A stretch of 64,000 nucleotides of DNA. Source: Epiperipatus broadwayi (Eukaryota > Onychophora > Udeonychophora > Euonychophora > Peripatidae). The stretch's first letter is position 1. The number at the start of each line of letters is the position of its first letter. The stretch lies in the NCBI GenBank assembly GCA_028023455.1, contig JAQFVV010006721.1, positions 248,001 through 312,000 on the forward strand, read 5' to 3'. The notes under the pieces are model-generated. The model saw only the letters and a list, made by a program, of their open reading frames with translations. It was not told the DNA's origin and searched no databases. Of this stretch, positions 37,701-45,675 are shown one piece after another. A program made the position numbers and the translations under genes.

Positions 37701-38731
37701 TTGCTTTAATTTTCCCGGACATGAGTTTCTTGGCCCGTTAAATAATTGTTATTTTTTACTAGGTAGATATATAAAAATAGTATGTATTTCACACCTCCCT
37801 CCACTTAGACTACGTCTATGACAACAAGTCGATCGCAATACCTTTTTAAAATAAAAGTAGATCTTATGAACACAAAAGTTGGCCACCCCTGAACTATATA
37901 GTGATCTTGTTTTATTTTAATTGTAGGTGCCTTTCGCTCTTTGATAGGAAAGGCCATTTTCCAGAAATTATTCTAGGAATTTAGATAGAACATTACTATT
38001 TAGTTCCTTTTTTTTTTTTTTTGGCACAGGGTGGCACTACTGTATGGAGAGTTTTGCCTTTATTTAGTTCCTATTGATTACTCCAACTTTCAATAGCTGG
38101 TTGTAGTTTAGAATAAGCAAAGAGAATTTCTATCCATAATACAGACATTGAAAATTAAACGGATAAAATTACATGATACTTTGTTCAACATGCATTCTTA
38201 ATTTTAATTAAATAATAGACTAGATAAGTATTTACTTGAAAATGTTAGTTCATTATGAAAAATGCATTACACAAAATGAATATGTAATGAACTAAAAAAC
38301 TAATAGTATTTAAGTCAGCAAAAAAAATAATGTTTTCAGCAGTCTGACATGAAAATGTCGAAAATATACCCTGTACGTTAAATATTATTAAATTTGATAT
38401 TTAAAGTCTGTACTGAGTATTTTTTTACATTAAGTAGTAATGAAGTATTTTTAATTAAATAATATTTTGTTATATTGATATGCATAGAAATAATCTTATC
38501 ATTTATGCATTTATTTTTATGAAATAAAAACAGTGTGGATAATAACAACAATAATTAATATTTATAATAAATGATGATTTGTATAAAATAAAACTTTTTT
38601 TAATAGGTTTTTTGGCACAGTTGATAGCTGATCAGCCTGTAGAAGAATGCATTCGATGTGGCATTTATGCAGCTAGTGTTGTTCTCCAGCATTCAGGATG
38701 TTCTTTCCCACCATGTCATAATTATAAATAA
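4643..38731 (+). CDS. ADK: Adenosine kinase gene, 3' eight coding exons (5' exon(s) outside window)
   Basis: Adenosine kinase phosphorylates adenosine to AMP with ATP in purine salvage (cytosol and/or nucleus). Joining exons 4643-4721, 4814-4983, 12985-13090, 21796-21966, 28627-28662, 28766-28880, 32853-32939 and 38607-38731 gives one open frame of 295 residues plus stop, with every junction in phase. In order it shows AGGSTQNSLRVAQ (substrate-side PfkB signature), QPTGTCAVLVT, SLCANLGAAN (lid/substrate loop), GFFLTV, NLSAPFI, YIDIIFGN, RIVIITQG, and EIIDTNGAGDAFVGG, where the Asp of NGAGD is the catalytic base in this family. Vertebrate ADK is about 345-360 residues, so roughly 50-60 N-terminal residues with the GxGNPLLD motif are missing; I found no exon for them in 1-4642. 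The frame has no internal stop and looks functional. The introns are filled with mobile elements, all outside the coding parts. Confidence 0.96.
4814..4983 (+). CDS. ADK: ADK coding exon b
   Basis: Acceptor ATTTTAG, donor GTAAAA. It reads W-I-L-G-I-P and continues through SYMGCIGNDNFGKILEE and YNDTQPTGTCAVLVTEGN, ending with two bases (AG) of an Arg codon completed by the next exon. QPTGTC is a hallmark of ADK. An alternative acceptor 10 bases downstream would break the frame. Confidence 0.95.
5160..5995. mobile_element. Penelope-like element relic arranged as an inverted pair
   Basis: Reading leftward on the minus strand from about 5600, the sequence matches the C-terminal end of the PLE relic at 34590-35440, including CAERDDRKRKYKEVW at about 5436-5480. 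It ends in the same 3' tail (5165-5225). Bases about 5555-5769 and 5786-5994 form an inverted repeat with arms of about 210 bp around a 15-bp spacer, so two copies of the 3' end face each other. Stops and gaps show it is dead. The match was made by eye. Confidence 0.65.
6030..7955 (+). pseudogene. Non-LTR retrotransposon (LINE) reverse transcriptase relic
   Basis: Broken frames show LINE RT blocks in order: NYRPIAIASVLYKV (about 6078-6119), FIDIEKAYDTINRNRLW (about 6274-6322), a GLRQEYPMPPILFLLY block for GxxQGxPxSPxLF (about 6495-6545), LLFAYDIFL (about 6643-6669, replacing FADDI.L), and YNYLGIVLS (about 6838-6864). A C-terminal C-x2-C...H...C finger lies at about 7640-7695 (CKLC then WHLL). 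Many stops and frameshifts separate the blocks. A tandem repeat of the LNRALLDFIKKLYEN-like segment occurs near 6340-6445. The clade is not certain. It sits in an ADK intron in sense orientation. Confidence 0.75.
10097..10287. mobile_element. Short MITE with inverted ends
   Basis: The termini are inverted copies of TTTTGATAGCCGGTCA followed by TGGCTGCTTG (left) and CGGCCACTTG (right, reverse complement). Length is about 190 bp, with no coding capacity and a higher G+C than its surroundings. I could not settle a target-site duplication. Confidence 0.6.
11862..12075. repeat. Diverged tandem duplication, about 125-bp unit
   Basis: Two units share ATTATGGAAATTATATTGGC, ATACCCAAATATTTT and CATAAGTATAAAT in the same order. 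No function is apparent. Confidence 0.6.
12113..12663. repeat. Large inverted repeat, arms about 240 bp
   Basis: The left arm (about 12113-12350) and right arm (about 12425-12663) are reverse complements with scattered differences, sharing AAATAAATCAT, TATATAACAGC, ATAACAATAATAATAC and ATTAATTTTTGCC. The spacer repeats TGACATCTATCTCTTTTAT from the left arm. No ORF is seen. It is probably a fold-back DNA element or an inverted retroelement pair. Confidence 0.6.
12985..13090 (+). CDS. ADK: ADK coding exon c
   Basis: A long pyrimidine tract ending CTATTAG precedes the exon; donor GTGAGT. The first base completes the Arg codon, then SLCANLGAANFFTKSHLEQP to the end NFYYIA. SL.ANL.AAN is the conserved lid/substrate region of ADK. 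Confidence 0.95.
13300..13765. repeat. Diverged repeat pair with GAATCCAC hairpin core
   Basis: 13315-13440 and 13615-13760 share AGGAGAAAA, CTCAGGCTATGG and a core AGAATG-N-GAATCCAC ending in inverted ATTCTT-like sequence. The second copy has inverted ends (AATTAAGAGGAGAAAAC against GTTTTCTCCTCTTTAATT) and can fold back. Similar cores occur near 8220 and 52995, so it is a dispersed family. Confidence 0.5.
13985..14470. repeat. Tandem duplication, about 220-240-bp unit
   Basis: Two diverged direct copies share TTAATCAGACC, GATTTTAGCATT-like sequence, GGTCAAACTCATT, AATTCAACTGTTGGTAAAA and GAAAGTCAACA. The ORFs through it come from the repeat and show no protein motif. Confidence 0.65.
20425..20820 (+). 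mobile_element. Family A element, copy A2, with 13-bp TSD
   Basis: The perfect direct repeat AATATAATACCTA is at 20412-20424 and 20821-20833. It has a left terminal CACATGATC, a TATATAAGC box near 20521, the GATCCTAAGATCTAG block near 20630, the hammerhead at 20659-20717, and right terminal GAGTTTTGC. It is an almost single forward unit; only the outer few tens of bases of the inverted unit remain. Confidence 0.88.
20659..20717 (+). ncRNA. Hammerhead ribozyme motif, family A, best-preserved copy
   Basis: Core CTGACGA (20674-20680; position 7 is free in hammerheads) and GAAA (20694-20697). Stem II is GGC/GCC with loop CACAA. The short stem III is AC/GT, and the cleavage triplet GTC ends at 20703. 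Stem I has TCCTCA paired fully with TGGGGA (one U-G), then ATCCAA with TTGGAT outside a GGC/TA-type internal loop (AGC in this copy). The A-A at 10.1/11.1 is the only departure from consensus. Confidence 0.8.
21286..21568 (-). mobile_element. tRNA-headed SINE, family C
   Basis: On the minus strand the head reads ATCTCAGTTGGTTAGAGG, a good Pol III A box, followed by a B-box-like GGTTCAATTTCC. Then come CATGCTAGTACTGTCACT and a tail shared with the copies at 47.1-47.5, 54.3-54.5 and 63.2-63.4 kb. It carries a degenerate hammerhead-like core (see the copy at 47273-47490). The small ORF across it on the same strand is not a gene. Confidence 0.7.
21796..21966 (+). CDS. ADK: ADK coding exon d
   Basis: Acceptor TTTATTTAG. 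Fifty-seven codons read GFFLTVCPDAILEVAQHAC, then NLSAPFIIQYYKEQ and FPYIDIIFGNDV. I end the exon after GTG (donor GTGAAT), because GNDV then joins EALTF in the next exon with the same spacing as GNETEAATF in vertebrate ADK. A donor three bases earlier is possible and would drop one Val. Confidence 0.93.
22698..22783 (+). ncRNA. Hairpin with miRNA-precursor-like dimensions
   Basis: Bases 22709-22726 pair with 22755-22772 over 18 uninterrupted pairs (one G-U). The stem continues outward to 22698/22783 with mostly wobble pairs and one mismatch, giving about 29 pairs and a 28-nt loop. It lies in an ADK intron on the gene strand. A short MITE is the main alternative. I do not recognise a known miRNA seed. 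Confidence 0.4.
24880..27120 (-). pseudogene. RTE/BovB-type LINE relic (endonuclease and RT fragments)
   Basis: Reading the minus strand from 27120 down, an endonuclease-like block KFDYNDRNGEKLVNL appears at about 26420-26475. RT blocks follow: FIDEVKSFDSK near 25270-25305, and ELKWEIKEIKIHGDYLSYL with DAIIFANNASQF (for R-FADDI) near 24980-25075. The last block matches the conserved LxWxxxGIxIxGxxLxxLRFADDI of RTE/BovB LINEs as I remember them. Stops and frameshifts are abundant. A direct duplication of a block of about 30 bp is at about 26968-27023. Confidence 0.6.
28627..28662 (+). CDS. ADK: ADK micro-exon e (12 codons)
   Basis: Acceptor TTTATTTAG, donor GTAAGA, phase 0 at both ends. It reads EALTFGKEHNVN, aligning with EAATFAREQGFE of vertebrate ADK. 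It is separated from the next exon by only 103 bp. Confidence 0.92.
28766..28880 (+). CDS. ADK: ADK coding exon f
   Basis: Acceptor TTTTTTGCAG, donor GTAAGT. It reads SDDVRKIALQMAELP and then NRIVIITQGEKEVIVAC, ending with one base of a split codon. IVI.TQG is the strand that precedes the PfkB C-terminal signature. Confidence 0.94.
29815..30045. mobile_element. MITE with inverted ends of about 65 bp
   Basis: The left end GGGCCGGTCATATTCGTA and onward is the inverse of the right end up to CATATTCATATCAC. The arms continue through AGAATTTATAAG. The G+C-rich tips contrast with the AT-rich surroundings. The target-site duplication is not resolved. Confidence 0.6.
30551..31077. mobile_element. 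Non-autonomous hAT element, 8-bp TSD
   Basis: The ends are inverted: CAGTGGTCTTCAACC at the left and GGTTGAAGAACACTG at the right. A perfect 8-bp direct repeat GTTTAGAT flanks it at 30543-30550 and 31078-31085. An inner G+C-rich GCGGACC motif appears near both ends. The 8-bp duplication and CAG...CTG ends are typical of hAT transposons. At 527 bp there is no transposase. Confidence 0.9.
31714..32100. mobile_element. Family A fold-back element, copy A3
   Basis: An inverted unit (to about 31922) and a forward unit face each other. The flanks TAATAGCCTAG (from 31703) and TAATAGCCATAG (from 32101) look like a TSD with one indel. The left unit contains a minus-strand hammerhead with stem I partly deleted (about 31869-31922, GGGATGAG directly after the cleavage side). 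The right unit has the fuller motif at 31942-32000. Confidence 0.8.
31942..32000 (+). ncRNA. Hammerhead ribozyme motif, family A
   Basis: CTGATGA (31957-31963), stem II region GAGTCACAAGCCA, GAAA (31977-31980), and GTC cleavage triplet ending at 31986, followed by TGGGGA. The outer stem I is weakened (CTGAAT in place of TTGGAT). Position 10.1 is G here but its partner is A, so stem II is still poorly closed. Confidence 0.6.
32853..32939 (+). CDS. ADK: ADK coding exon g (catalytic PfkB signature)
   Basis: Acceptor TTGTTTTTAG, donor GTATAT. It reads NGKISEYPVIQLKDS then EIIDTNGAGDAFVGG across the junction. The Asp in GAGD is the catalytic base of PfkB sugar kinases and the preceding residues form the anion hole. 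Frames running through the flanking intron have no motif and are not coding. Confidence 0.96.
34590..35500 (-). pseudogene. Penelope-like retroelement, GIY-YIG endonuclease and 3' end
   Basis: Minus-strand frames give a post-RT segment, INVLISIGYNRNMLIK, with LPYVPRIAKNLSNI (35203-35397), which in PLEs links RT to the endonuclease. After a frameshift comes LIYKI...SSCSYGESRANRSTRIAQHIYL, a degraded GIY-YIG box (C..C..Y.GES....R..QH), with HELTTDHTFIPI and CAERDDRKRK toward the C-terminus (34859-35194). A 3' tail to about 34590 is shared with 5160-5225. PLEs combine RT with GIY-YIG and often carry hammerheads in their terminal repeats. This copy is truncated and frameshifted. Confidence 0.7.
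36541..36728 (-). mobile_element. Family B repeat with degenerate hammerhead
   Basis: The ends are inverted (GAATTTGAGCCAGACTTTT at the left, the inverse AGTCTGGGGTTCAATTCC at the right). On the minus strand the core at about 36638-36695 has TTGATGA for CTGATGA and AAAA for GAAA, while stem II GTGCT/AGCAC and its loop are intact. The two key substitutions should abolish cleavage. The plus-strand left part holds a tRNA B-box-like inverse of GGCTCAAATTCC. Confidence 0.6.
37449..37891. mobile_element. Non-autonomous hAT element, near-perfect 8-bp TSD
   Basis: Ends CAGGGGTGTCCAAC and GTTGGCCACCCCTG are inverted. Flanks GACTATAT (37441-37448) and AACTATAT (37892-37899) agree in 7 of 8 bases. An internal ACAAGTCGATCG is repeated near both ends. 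At 443 bp it has no transposase. Confidence 0.85.
38009..38060 (-). mobile_element. Severely truncated family A copy with poly-T and 12-bp TSD
   Basis: Only the terminal CACTACTGTATGGAGAGTTT and GCCT of family A are present, preceded by about 14 T. It is flanked by the perfect direct repeat TATTTAGTTCCT at 37997-38008 and 38061-38072. On the minus strand this is the element end followed by a poly-A tail, the mark of an RNA-mediated insertion. Confidence 0.7.
38607..38731 (+). CDS. ADK: ADK terminal coding exon h
   Basis: Acceptor TTTTTTTAATAG. It completes GG of AFVGG, then FLAQLIADQPVEECIRCGIYAASVV...SGCSFP and stop TAA at 38729-38731. The FL.QL.....E.C.R.G..AA....  .GC.FP end is typical of ADK, and the length of the C-terminus is normal. 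Confidence 0.95.
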
Positions 38732-39360
38732 GAATCATTAGCCATATTTTTATAAAGGGTCCAAATCTCAACGGGTCATGCCATAGTTATTAACTTTTTC
38801 ATATTATTAACAAAAAAGTCCTAAATATCTGGCCTCATTTTTTTGGATATATTACATATGTATATATTTTTAAAGAAACGCTGTCAACGAATTATTTATA
38901 CTCCATATAAGCGATGACATATTTTTAATAATTTTATCTTAATTGCAATTGTTAAAAAAAAAACAAATCAAATCATTAATCATTTTAAAATAACTTTTGA
39001 GAAGTTAGTTTGAGAAATTTTTAAACTATATTATTTGAAATGGGCAATAGTAAATTCAGTTACAATATGAAGTAACATTCATATTAATAAACTTTTCTAT
39101 TTTTATTTATTTATTGATTAGATATTGATGAACACTTTAAATATTTTTGCTTTTTTTAGAAATACAATCTCCATTATTGCTGGTAATAATCTCGATTCTC
39201 ATTCTTATAAAAGGAATGTTTTGGAAACTAGTTATTTCTAACTTGTTTTTATAAAAATTAAAGCATGCTTAAAATCTTTTTTTTTTTTTTCTGTATAAAT
39301 CTGTAAAGTAAATGATTTTTAAACTTTGTCAATGAAATAAAGTTAATTTATTTCTATTTT
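38732..39360 (+). other. ADK: ADK 3' UTR
   Basis: AT-rich sequence after the stop without coding potential. The first canonical AATAAA is at 39336-39341, so cleavage is expected some 10-30 bases further on. The true end may differ. Confidence 0.6.
39336..39341 (+). terminator. ADK: Candidate polyadenylation signal of ADK
   Basis: AATAAA about 605 bases after the stop codon, followed by T-rich sequence. It is the most canonical hexamer in this stretch. Confidence 0.5.
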
Positions 39361-41023
39361 CTAACGTAGAAGTCTGAAATTTTATATACAAGTTAGATAA
39401 TATTTGTGAAACTTATTGTATTCAATTACATTATTCTCTAATACTTGATTTTTCTTAGGATTATTATTTTAGTAATGAAAAGATTTAATCAAACTATATG
39501 TGAAAATTTTCAAACATTTTTTTTTTTTACACATAATGTTATTAGTAAAAGAATTAAAGTGAAATTTTTTAAATATATTATTGAAATTTTATTTAAGAAA
39601 TAATTTGAGCTAGGAAGGAAAGGGCATTTTTTATGATTTACTATTTCATTTTTTTGTTACATCTTTTAAAAAGGAAAAATATATATCAATACAAATGAAC
39701 TTTGTAGATTCTGTATATGGAATAGGAGATATTTGTAACATAAGATTGCAGAAGAGAATAAAAATGATTTGCATTTTTTTTTTTTTGTTTTTTATTTTAC
39801 TTTGCCTTATTTGATATATTATTATTCTCTATATTAGGCAGTAATGATTTAGGATGATATTAGCAACAAATCATATTTATTTGTTAGTAATAAAATTCCT
39901 TTCAAATTTTATGGAAGAACGTAATCATAAATTCTCTTGTACACCATATTGATAATTTTTTGACTATGTGGAATATTTTTTTGTATTATTAACAGAAGTC
40001 CTTGTTGTTAACTTCTAATTATAATATTAAGGCAGATCATTATTTATATCTATATAACATTTATTTGAAAAGATTGTTAATAAATTTTAGTAAGAAAACA
40101 ATATACAATAATTGATATTGAAGAAAGAATACTTCATGCATTAGTTTTGCTGTTTAAGTATCAACTCCTGCAGATGATGATGAACTTAAAACAATAAAAT
40201 TGATGAAATTTACCGTAGAATAAATAGAAGTAATTATAAAGAGATTCATTGTAAAGCCAATAGGCTATCATAATTTAGTTAAATGGTTAATGTACTCATA
40301 CTACATTCCTTCAACATTAAGGCTTTTTTTTCACGAGTTCATTTGCAAGGCATAGAAATTACATTCTTACAATGGTAGACATTATTGATATTTCATCAAC
40401 TGTAAAATCTTGTGATATGTGATTTATCTGAAACTGTTGAACCTATCTTCTAGAATAACAGAACTCAATCTTTTGGATTACATACAAAGAATATCAAAAT
40501 TTCTCCTTGCCATTACCTTTATAAAAAAAAGTTTCGCATAAAAATAAAAAAATAGATATTCAAATAAAAAATATTTATTTAGTTTTTTTGATAACCAAAA
40601 CATAGTTATTATAATAAAAATTAAATATTTAATTTATTTAGAAGCAAAATATCTGTTATTATCACTATCGTTTTCAAAATTATTACATTAAAAAAAGTTT
40701 ATCTTTTGTGTACTTCCTGTAAGTCCATTATGTAATACCAATGGTACTTATAGTTTAAGAATCACCGTTTTAGAATCATTTTATGAAAGTTGCTGCCATA
40801 TACATGCTTTCAAGAAGGATCAGACTACTTTTTGCTATATATTATTCAGACATATTACAAAATCTTACATTTATCAGAATCATAGTTACCTTTTATCTCT
40901 CACTGTTACTTAGTATAAATTTCTTCAACTGTAGAATGTCTAACACTAAAATTGACTTTCTGAATCTTCTTACACTCTTGATTTCATAATAAAAAATTCT
41001 TAGAGAATAGTTGTAATACTTTT
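39361..41023. other. Non-genic AT-rich stretch
   Basis: Poly-T and poly-A runs and no ORF with a recognisable motif. I see no gene or element here. Confidence 0.5.
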
Positions 41024-42480
41024 GCAGATACGCGCTGTTAAAATCTAATTTTTACATATGTTTTATTCCGACCGTCAGCCCATGCCACTAGCTCAGTGAG
41101 ACGCAAAGATTTATAAAATATAAATTCTTATTTAAAAATATTTTCAATATTCAAAAAAAAAAGGAAGAGATGTGAAAGCAGAGGTGTGCTATATGTGTTA
41201 GTGCGGAGAGAGTTGAAGGAGAAGGGATTGAAAAGATGCACTCTTCAATCCCTAATGTTTTGCTAAAAAAAAAAAAGAAAGAGCAATGACCAATCGTTTT
41301 CTATATTGCGGACCACAGGACATCGGGGGAATTAATGCTGGATCCCAAATTGCAAGTAACTGTAAAGGATGAACTTTTCTAAAACAGTAAGAACTATATA
41401 ACTAATGAACATTTTCAAATGAGTGAGAACTTTAATTCCAAAACCTTTTCAGTATTTAATAGAAATAGAATCCTATCTGACCAACGTAAATTATTATTAA
41501 TAAATGATTTTATTTGATGTATTTTTTTTTAAAGTCATTTCCATTAAGTTATTTGTTTCATTCTTTTAAGTTTTTATTATGATTTTTTTTTTTTGTTAAA
41601 CAACTTTTAATAAATGTTAAATTTAAGTCGGGCATGAATGGCTGCATAGATTCGTAAAGTTATGTTAGTTTAAGGGAGTGTAAATCTTAGGTTATTTGTT
41701 TCGTAGTTAAATTGGGTTAATCGATTGGATATATTGGTGTAATTAGTAAATGTAGTATGAGGTCCGCTACGTGCAGGATCACATGATACACCACACTTGG
41801 GCGAAATAAGCCTATTCTTATTGACCATCAGAGACAGACGGTATTTCTTGCTCCGTGGACACCCATTTGCCTATGGAATGGGATCGTAAGTCGGCAAAAA
41901 GGACCACGATCCCTTCCTATGGAGTTTTTTTTTTTTTATTGTTCTTATCGCCAGACAGATGTAACATTCCTGTACTGGACGAGAGACAATTTTTTCTCTA
42001 TAACCATGCTGTTCAGATGTGCATTCCTGACAGTATGGTATTGTGCTGTCGTATTCATGCTGCATTGAATACATCAATATATCAGATAGATTGGCGTTGG
42101 TTTGATGGCGAACTTTTGGTCTAAGGTTAAATCAGGGATAGAATATTTTCTTTTCAAATGCAATCTATGTAGTCTATTCATACTCCACACTCTAATAAAA
42201 TTTTAATTCATCTGTGCGAACTTTTAAAATAAAAGTCAAAATGTAAGTTAAATTTTAAAGTAAAAGTGATACTAAAATGATTCTAAATCTTATATATGTT
42301 TAATAAATGTTTGTGTGTGTTATTATTGGCAGTGGCTTCTTTTATTTTTTTGAATATTGAAAATATTTTTAAATAAGAATTTATATTTTATAAATCTCTG
42401 CGTCTCACTGAGCTAGTAGCATGGGCTGATGGTCGGAATAAAACGTATGTAAAAATTAGATCTTAACAGCATGTATCTGC
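41024..42480. mobile_element. Non-autonomous DNA element with about 137-bp terminal inverted repeats
   Basis: 41024-41160 and 42344-42480 are inverted copies starting GCAGATAC. Each contains TCAGCCCATG-like sequence, CTCAGTGAGACGCA, and an AT-rich inner part ending in TTTTCAATATTCA. The interior has a hairpin (AGGGATTGAA against TTCAATCCCT, about 41221-41255) and a comparatively G+C-rich block at 41760-42120 whose small ORFs on both strands show no motif. No target-site duplication could be fixed. Confidence 0.75.
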
Positions 42481-44140
42481 CTACTATATAAATTTTCCAG
42501 GTTCAAATAGCCTGGTGGCGCCCTGTACGACTTTTAACCCGATCGTTATAATATGTAAATATTATTTATTAAGCACAAGCAGTCTGTAATTAAAGTGAAA
42601 GGCTGAAACCTTCTCGCATGCGAGAATAGTTTATGAAAATGATTGCATAAAATAGAAATTAATTGTGAATACATTAATATAAAGACATTACAAAATAATT
42701 ATTTTATCAATTAGAGAATTAACCAGGACTAAGAGTAGTAAATGACTGAATCAATACTGCCCAATTTCTATTATTTTTGTTAAAGGAATTATATATTACA
42801 GAGATATGAAAGGCTTTGTATATATATCATTAACTGGAAATATGAAAATATGTACATAGTTATTTGTTTTGCTCATGTAATTTTATACTTGAATATGATA
42901 CAAATGATATTTGATATCTGCAAAAATTGCAGTCAAAGTTAAATAATAAAAAAAAGAGAAATAAAGAATGATTGGGTGAGATAATTATAAAGAAAGTATA
43001 CTAACTTCTTACAATAATGGCAGAATGGAATACTCCTGCCACTGTAAATTACGATTTTTTTACCCCTATTTATAAATTATGCATGATAATCTAAATGATA
43101 ATTTAACAAATTGGATAGAATAACAGAAGTAAATAGTGACTATTGAATGTGTGTGCAGATTATTTAATGAAGGCCAGTAACTAGAAACTAATCTGGGGAT
43201 TTATCTTACATTACCATATAGCGTCTATTGTTATCTAAGTTTACAATAGACATTTCTCAAATAATAAGCCATACTATATTAGAAAAGTCAAGTTTCAGTT
43301 CATAAAAAATATTAACCTCATACTAGTTATTCAAGATTGACCCAAAGGAGATCCATAATATTTAAGTATGGTTTTTGGAAAGACCATGGGAAATATATGA
43401 TATTAACTTTATGTTTTGCAAACTAATAAAAGCATAATAATTTTGAAAAATTATTTGCATGGTTACAATTTTAATGAGTTAACTTGTCTGCAATAATGTT
43501 CAAATAAATTGCAACATTGATGTGGAGAATTAATTGAAGCAAAAAGCAGCATTGTATAGCTGATCAAATATTGATAATTTTCACACCATGTTTTATAAGT
43601 AGAATAAACATTGATTAGTAAGCTTTGAAAATTGCCGGGTACAAATATTTCCAGTGGTTGGAAGAGTATAAATTTGATTTGTCCAACTATGTGACAATTC
43701 TAGTCATTTATTATCTGGTTCTTATACTTTATATACCACTGCTTTCGTGTTGTAAGATTTACACAGGAAAATTGCTTTTATGAAGAAAGTTAGACCTTAA
43801 ACAAGTTGCTGTGAGGTCCATGGTGGATTGAAAGCTGGAGTTTTCAAATATTTGTTGTTTTTTATAATATTTATTTATATATATGTTTGGGTTTCTTAAA
43901 GTTCATTGATCCTATTAGTAAATCTTGATTTTCTAACAATTGAATCTAGCATATGTCAATGCAACCATAAGTTGAGATTGTTGATTTGTGAAACACCAAA
44001 TAATTTTGCACACCAAATAAAGCACAACAATTTAACCTATTAATCTTAAATATTTTTGACATATCTTTGCACTTCATTTAGATAACTTTTGAAATACCAG
44101 ATACTCTTAAACCTGGACCCTAATTATAAATATAGGGGAT
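42481..44140. other. Non-genic stretch with a hammerhead-like relic
   Basis: AT-rich. Only 43150-43215 stands out: AATGAAGGCC...CTAGAAACTAATCTGGGG is a decayed family A hammerhead (CTGATGA reads TTAATGA; the stem II loop is altered). Nothing else is recognised. Confidence 0.5.
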
Positions 44141-44230
44141 TTGAACTCAGACTTTCAAGCCCTTTCACTATCAACACTATCTCATACAGTATACTGATAC
44201 ACATGACCATACACATGTAGAAAAGATAAA

Positions 44231-44287
44231 TAATCACCAATATAAGTATTTCGTGCTAAACCAGCACTCATCAGTTGGTCCAGATTA
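44231..44287 (-). ncRNA. Hammerhead ribozyme motif, family B, canonical core
   Basis: On the minus strand: CTGATGA, a perfect 5-bp stem II GTGCT/AGCAC closed by G-C at 10.1/11.1, then GAAA. Stem III is ATA/TAT with a two-base loop, and the NUH triplet is ATA. Stem I pairs CCAA with TTGG and, beyond an internal loop, TAATC with GATTA. All conserved core bases are present. Confidence 0.8.
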
Positions 44288-44344
44288 CCATCTCGCATAC
44301 ATATATATAATCAGTGCTCATATATATATATGTATGGGAGATGG

Positions 44345-44401
44345 TAATCTGGACCAACTGAAGAATGCTGGTTTAGCACAAAATACGTGTAATGGTGATT
44401 A
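44345..44401 (+). ncRNA. Degenerate hammerhead motif, family B
   Basis: CTGAAGA is acceptable, but stem II has lost its first pairs (AATGCT) and GAAA reads AAAA, so G12 is lost. Stem I sequences remain. Probably inactive. Confidence 0.6.
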
Positions 44402-44849
44402 TTTATCTTTTCTGCATGTGTGTGGTCATGTGTATCGGTAGTATGAGATAGTGAAAGGGCATGAAAGTCTGAGTTCAAATCCCCTATATTTAGATAATTT
44501 TTACAATTCCATAAAAGAAAATAATGTTATGTGATATATATATATTTCCATGCTATAAGATGTGAAATGTGCTAATATTATAATTTTTTTATTTTGTCCA
44601 TTTCTATTAAAAATTTAATCCGTTAAATTTTTATTTTTTCCCCAAATTTTTATTCAAATTTTTATAGATTGAAATATTAATATAATTTCTACCTTTACTA
44701 CTGTTTGCTATATCTTTATATCTAAACACTTAATTGATTATCTACCTAAATATAGAGAGACCATTGGAGCAGTTACCCATTGATTTCCGAAAGAATAGCT
44801 GCCATCATTACCATGCTGCAATCATATTATTTCATATATATATATGTAC

Positions 44850-45080
44850 AGGACCTGGCTGATCAATTTTTGTGGCTGAGGCAAGACTTAAAAATTGCAC
44901 TTTTTAAGATTGTTAAAGAAGCTATTAATATTTATTTAAAATCGTCTCCTTAATTAATCAATGAATGTAACAGAAAAAAATATTTATTAAATATAAATAT
45001 TTTTAAAAATATGTCTCATTTTGGCACTGATTCTAAGTCAGTGGCTGGTAGTCAGTTGTCTTGCTGCATTACTTTGGACC
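44850..45080. mobile_element. Possible short MITE
   Basis: CAGGACCTGGCTG near the left and GGACCTGACCA near the right are partly inverted, and both sides are flanked by ATATAT tracts. The inner part is more G+C-rich. Weak case. Confidence 0.25.
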
Positions 45081-45675
45081 TGACCATATATATGTGTGTG
45101 TGTACATTTATACAAAATTAAAAATCATTCTGTAGACATATATAGAAATATATTTTTTCTTTTTGATTTAATTGAAAATATTTTATTCCTTAGCAATATT
45201 TATTAAATGTTTTTACACTAGCAACATTTAAAAATTAAAAATACAATTTTTAATATTTTATTTACAAATTTGTGCTTCTTTACAAAAAATAATAGGTTCG
45301 AACATTCTGCTCACATAGGGCATTACAAAGGTATTACATAAGAAGTATATACTATTCTGAAATGAACGAAATATATATATAATTATTTATTAAATTTTAA
45401 AAAAAAATATCCAACACATTATTAAAACACTATTTAAAAAGTCATGTTCATAAAAAATTATGCTTGAAATATATTGATACTAAATAATACCTTGACTTGT
45501 TAAAATTTAACAGGAACATAAAATTTGAGAAATTTCAGTCTTTAATATATCTTAATGTTAACTAAATGAAGCATTGGTAAAACAAATAATTATTTGACGC
45601 TTAACTTCTTACCTAAAATGCTTAGCAGTCAAATGGATTATTTAAAGCCAATGAAAAGTTTAATAAAATTAAAAA

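Larger units (their letters stand above)
32940..38606 (+). other. ADK: ADK intron (5.7 kb)
   Basis: Contains a PLE GIY-YIG relic (34590-35500), a degenerate family B hammerhead repeat (36541-36728), a hAT MITE (37449-37891) and a 52-bp truncated family A copy (38009-38060). In 33200-34580 and 35500-36540 I see nothing recognisable. Confidence 0.75.
44141..44485. mobile_element. Family B inverted dimer with two hammerheads
   Basis: A minus-strand unit (44141-about 44318) and a plus-strand unit (about 44325-44485) face each other across a TA-rich centre. Their outer ends are GGGGATTTGAACTCAGACTT and its inverse, which contains the tRNA B-box-like GTTCAAATCC. The inner parts contain the hammerheads at 44231-44287 (minus, intact) and 44345-44401 (plus, damaged). 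Confidence 0.75.

Noticed and set aside
41855-42124. 89-codon ORF (and an overlapping minus ORF)
   Set aside because: It is inside the long-TIR element; open frames on both strands and no recognisable motif.
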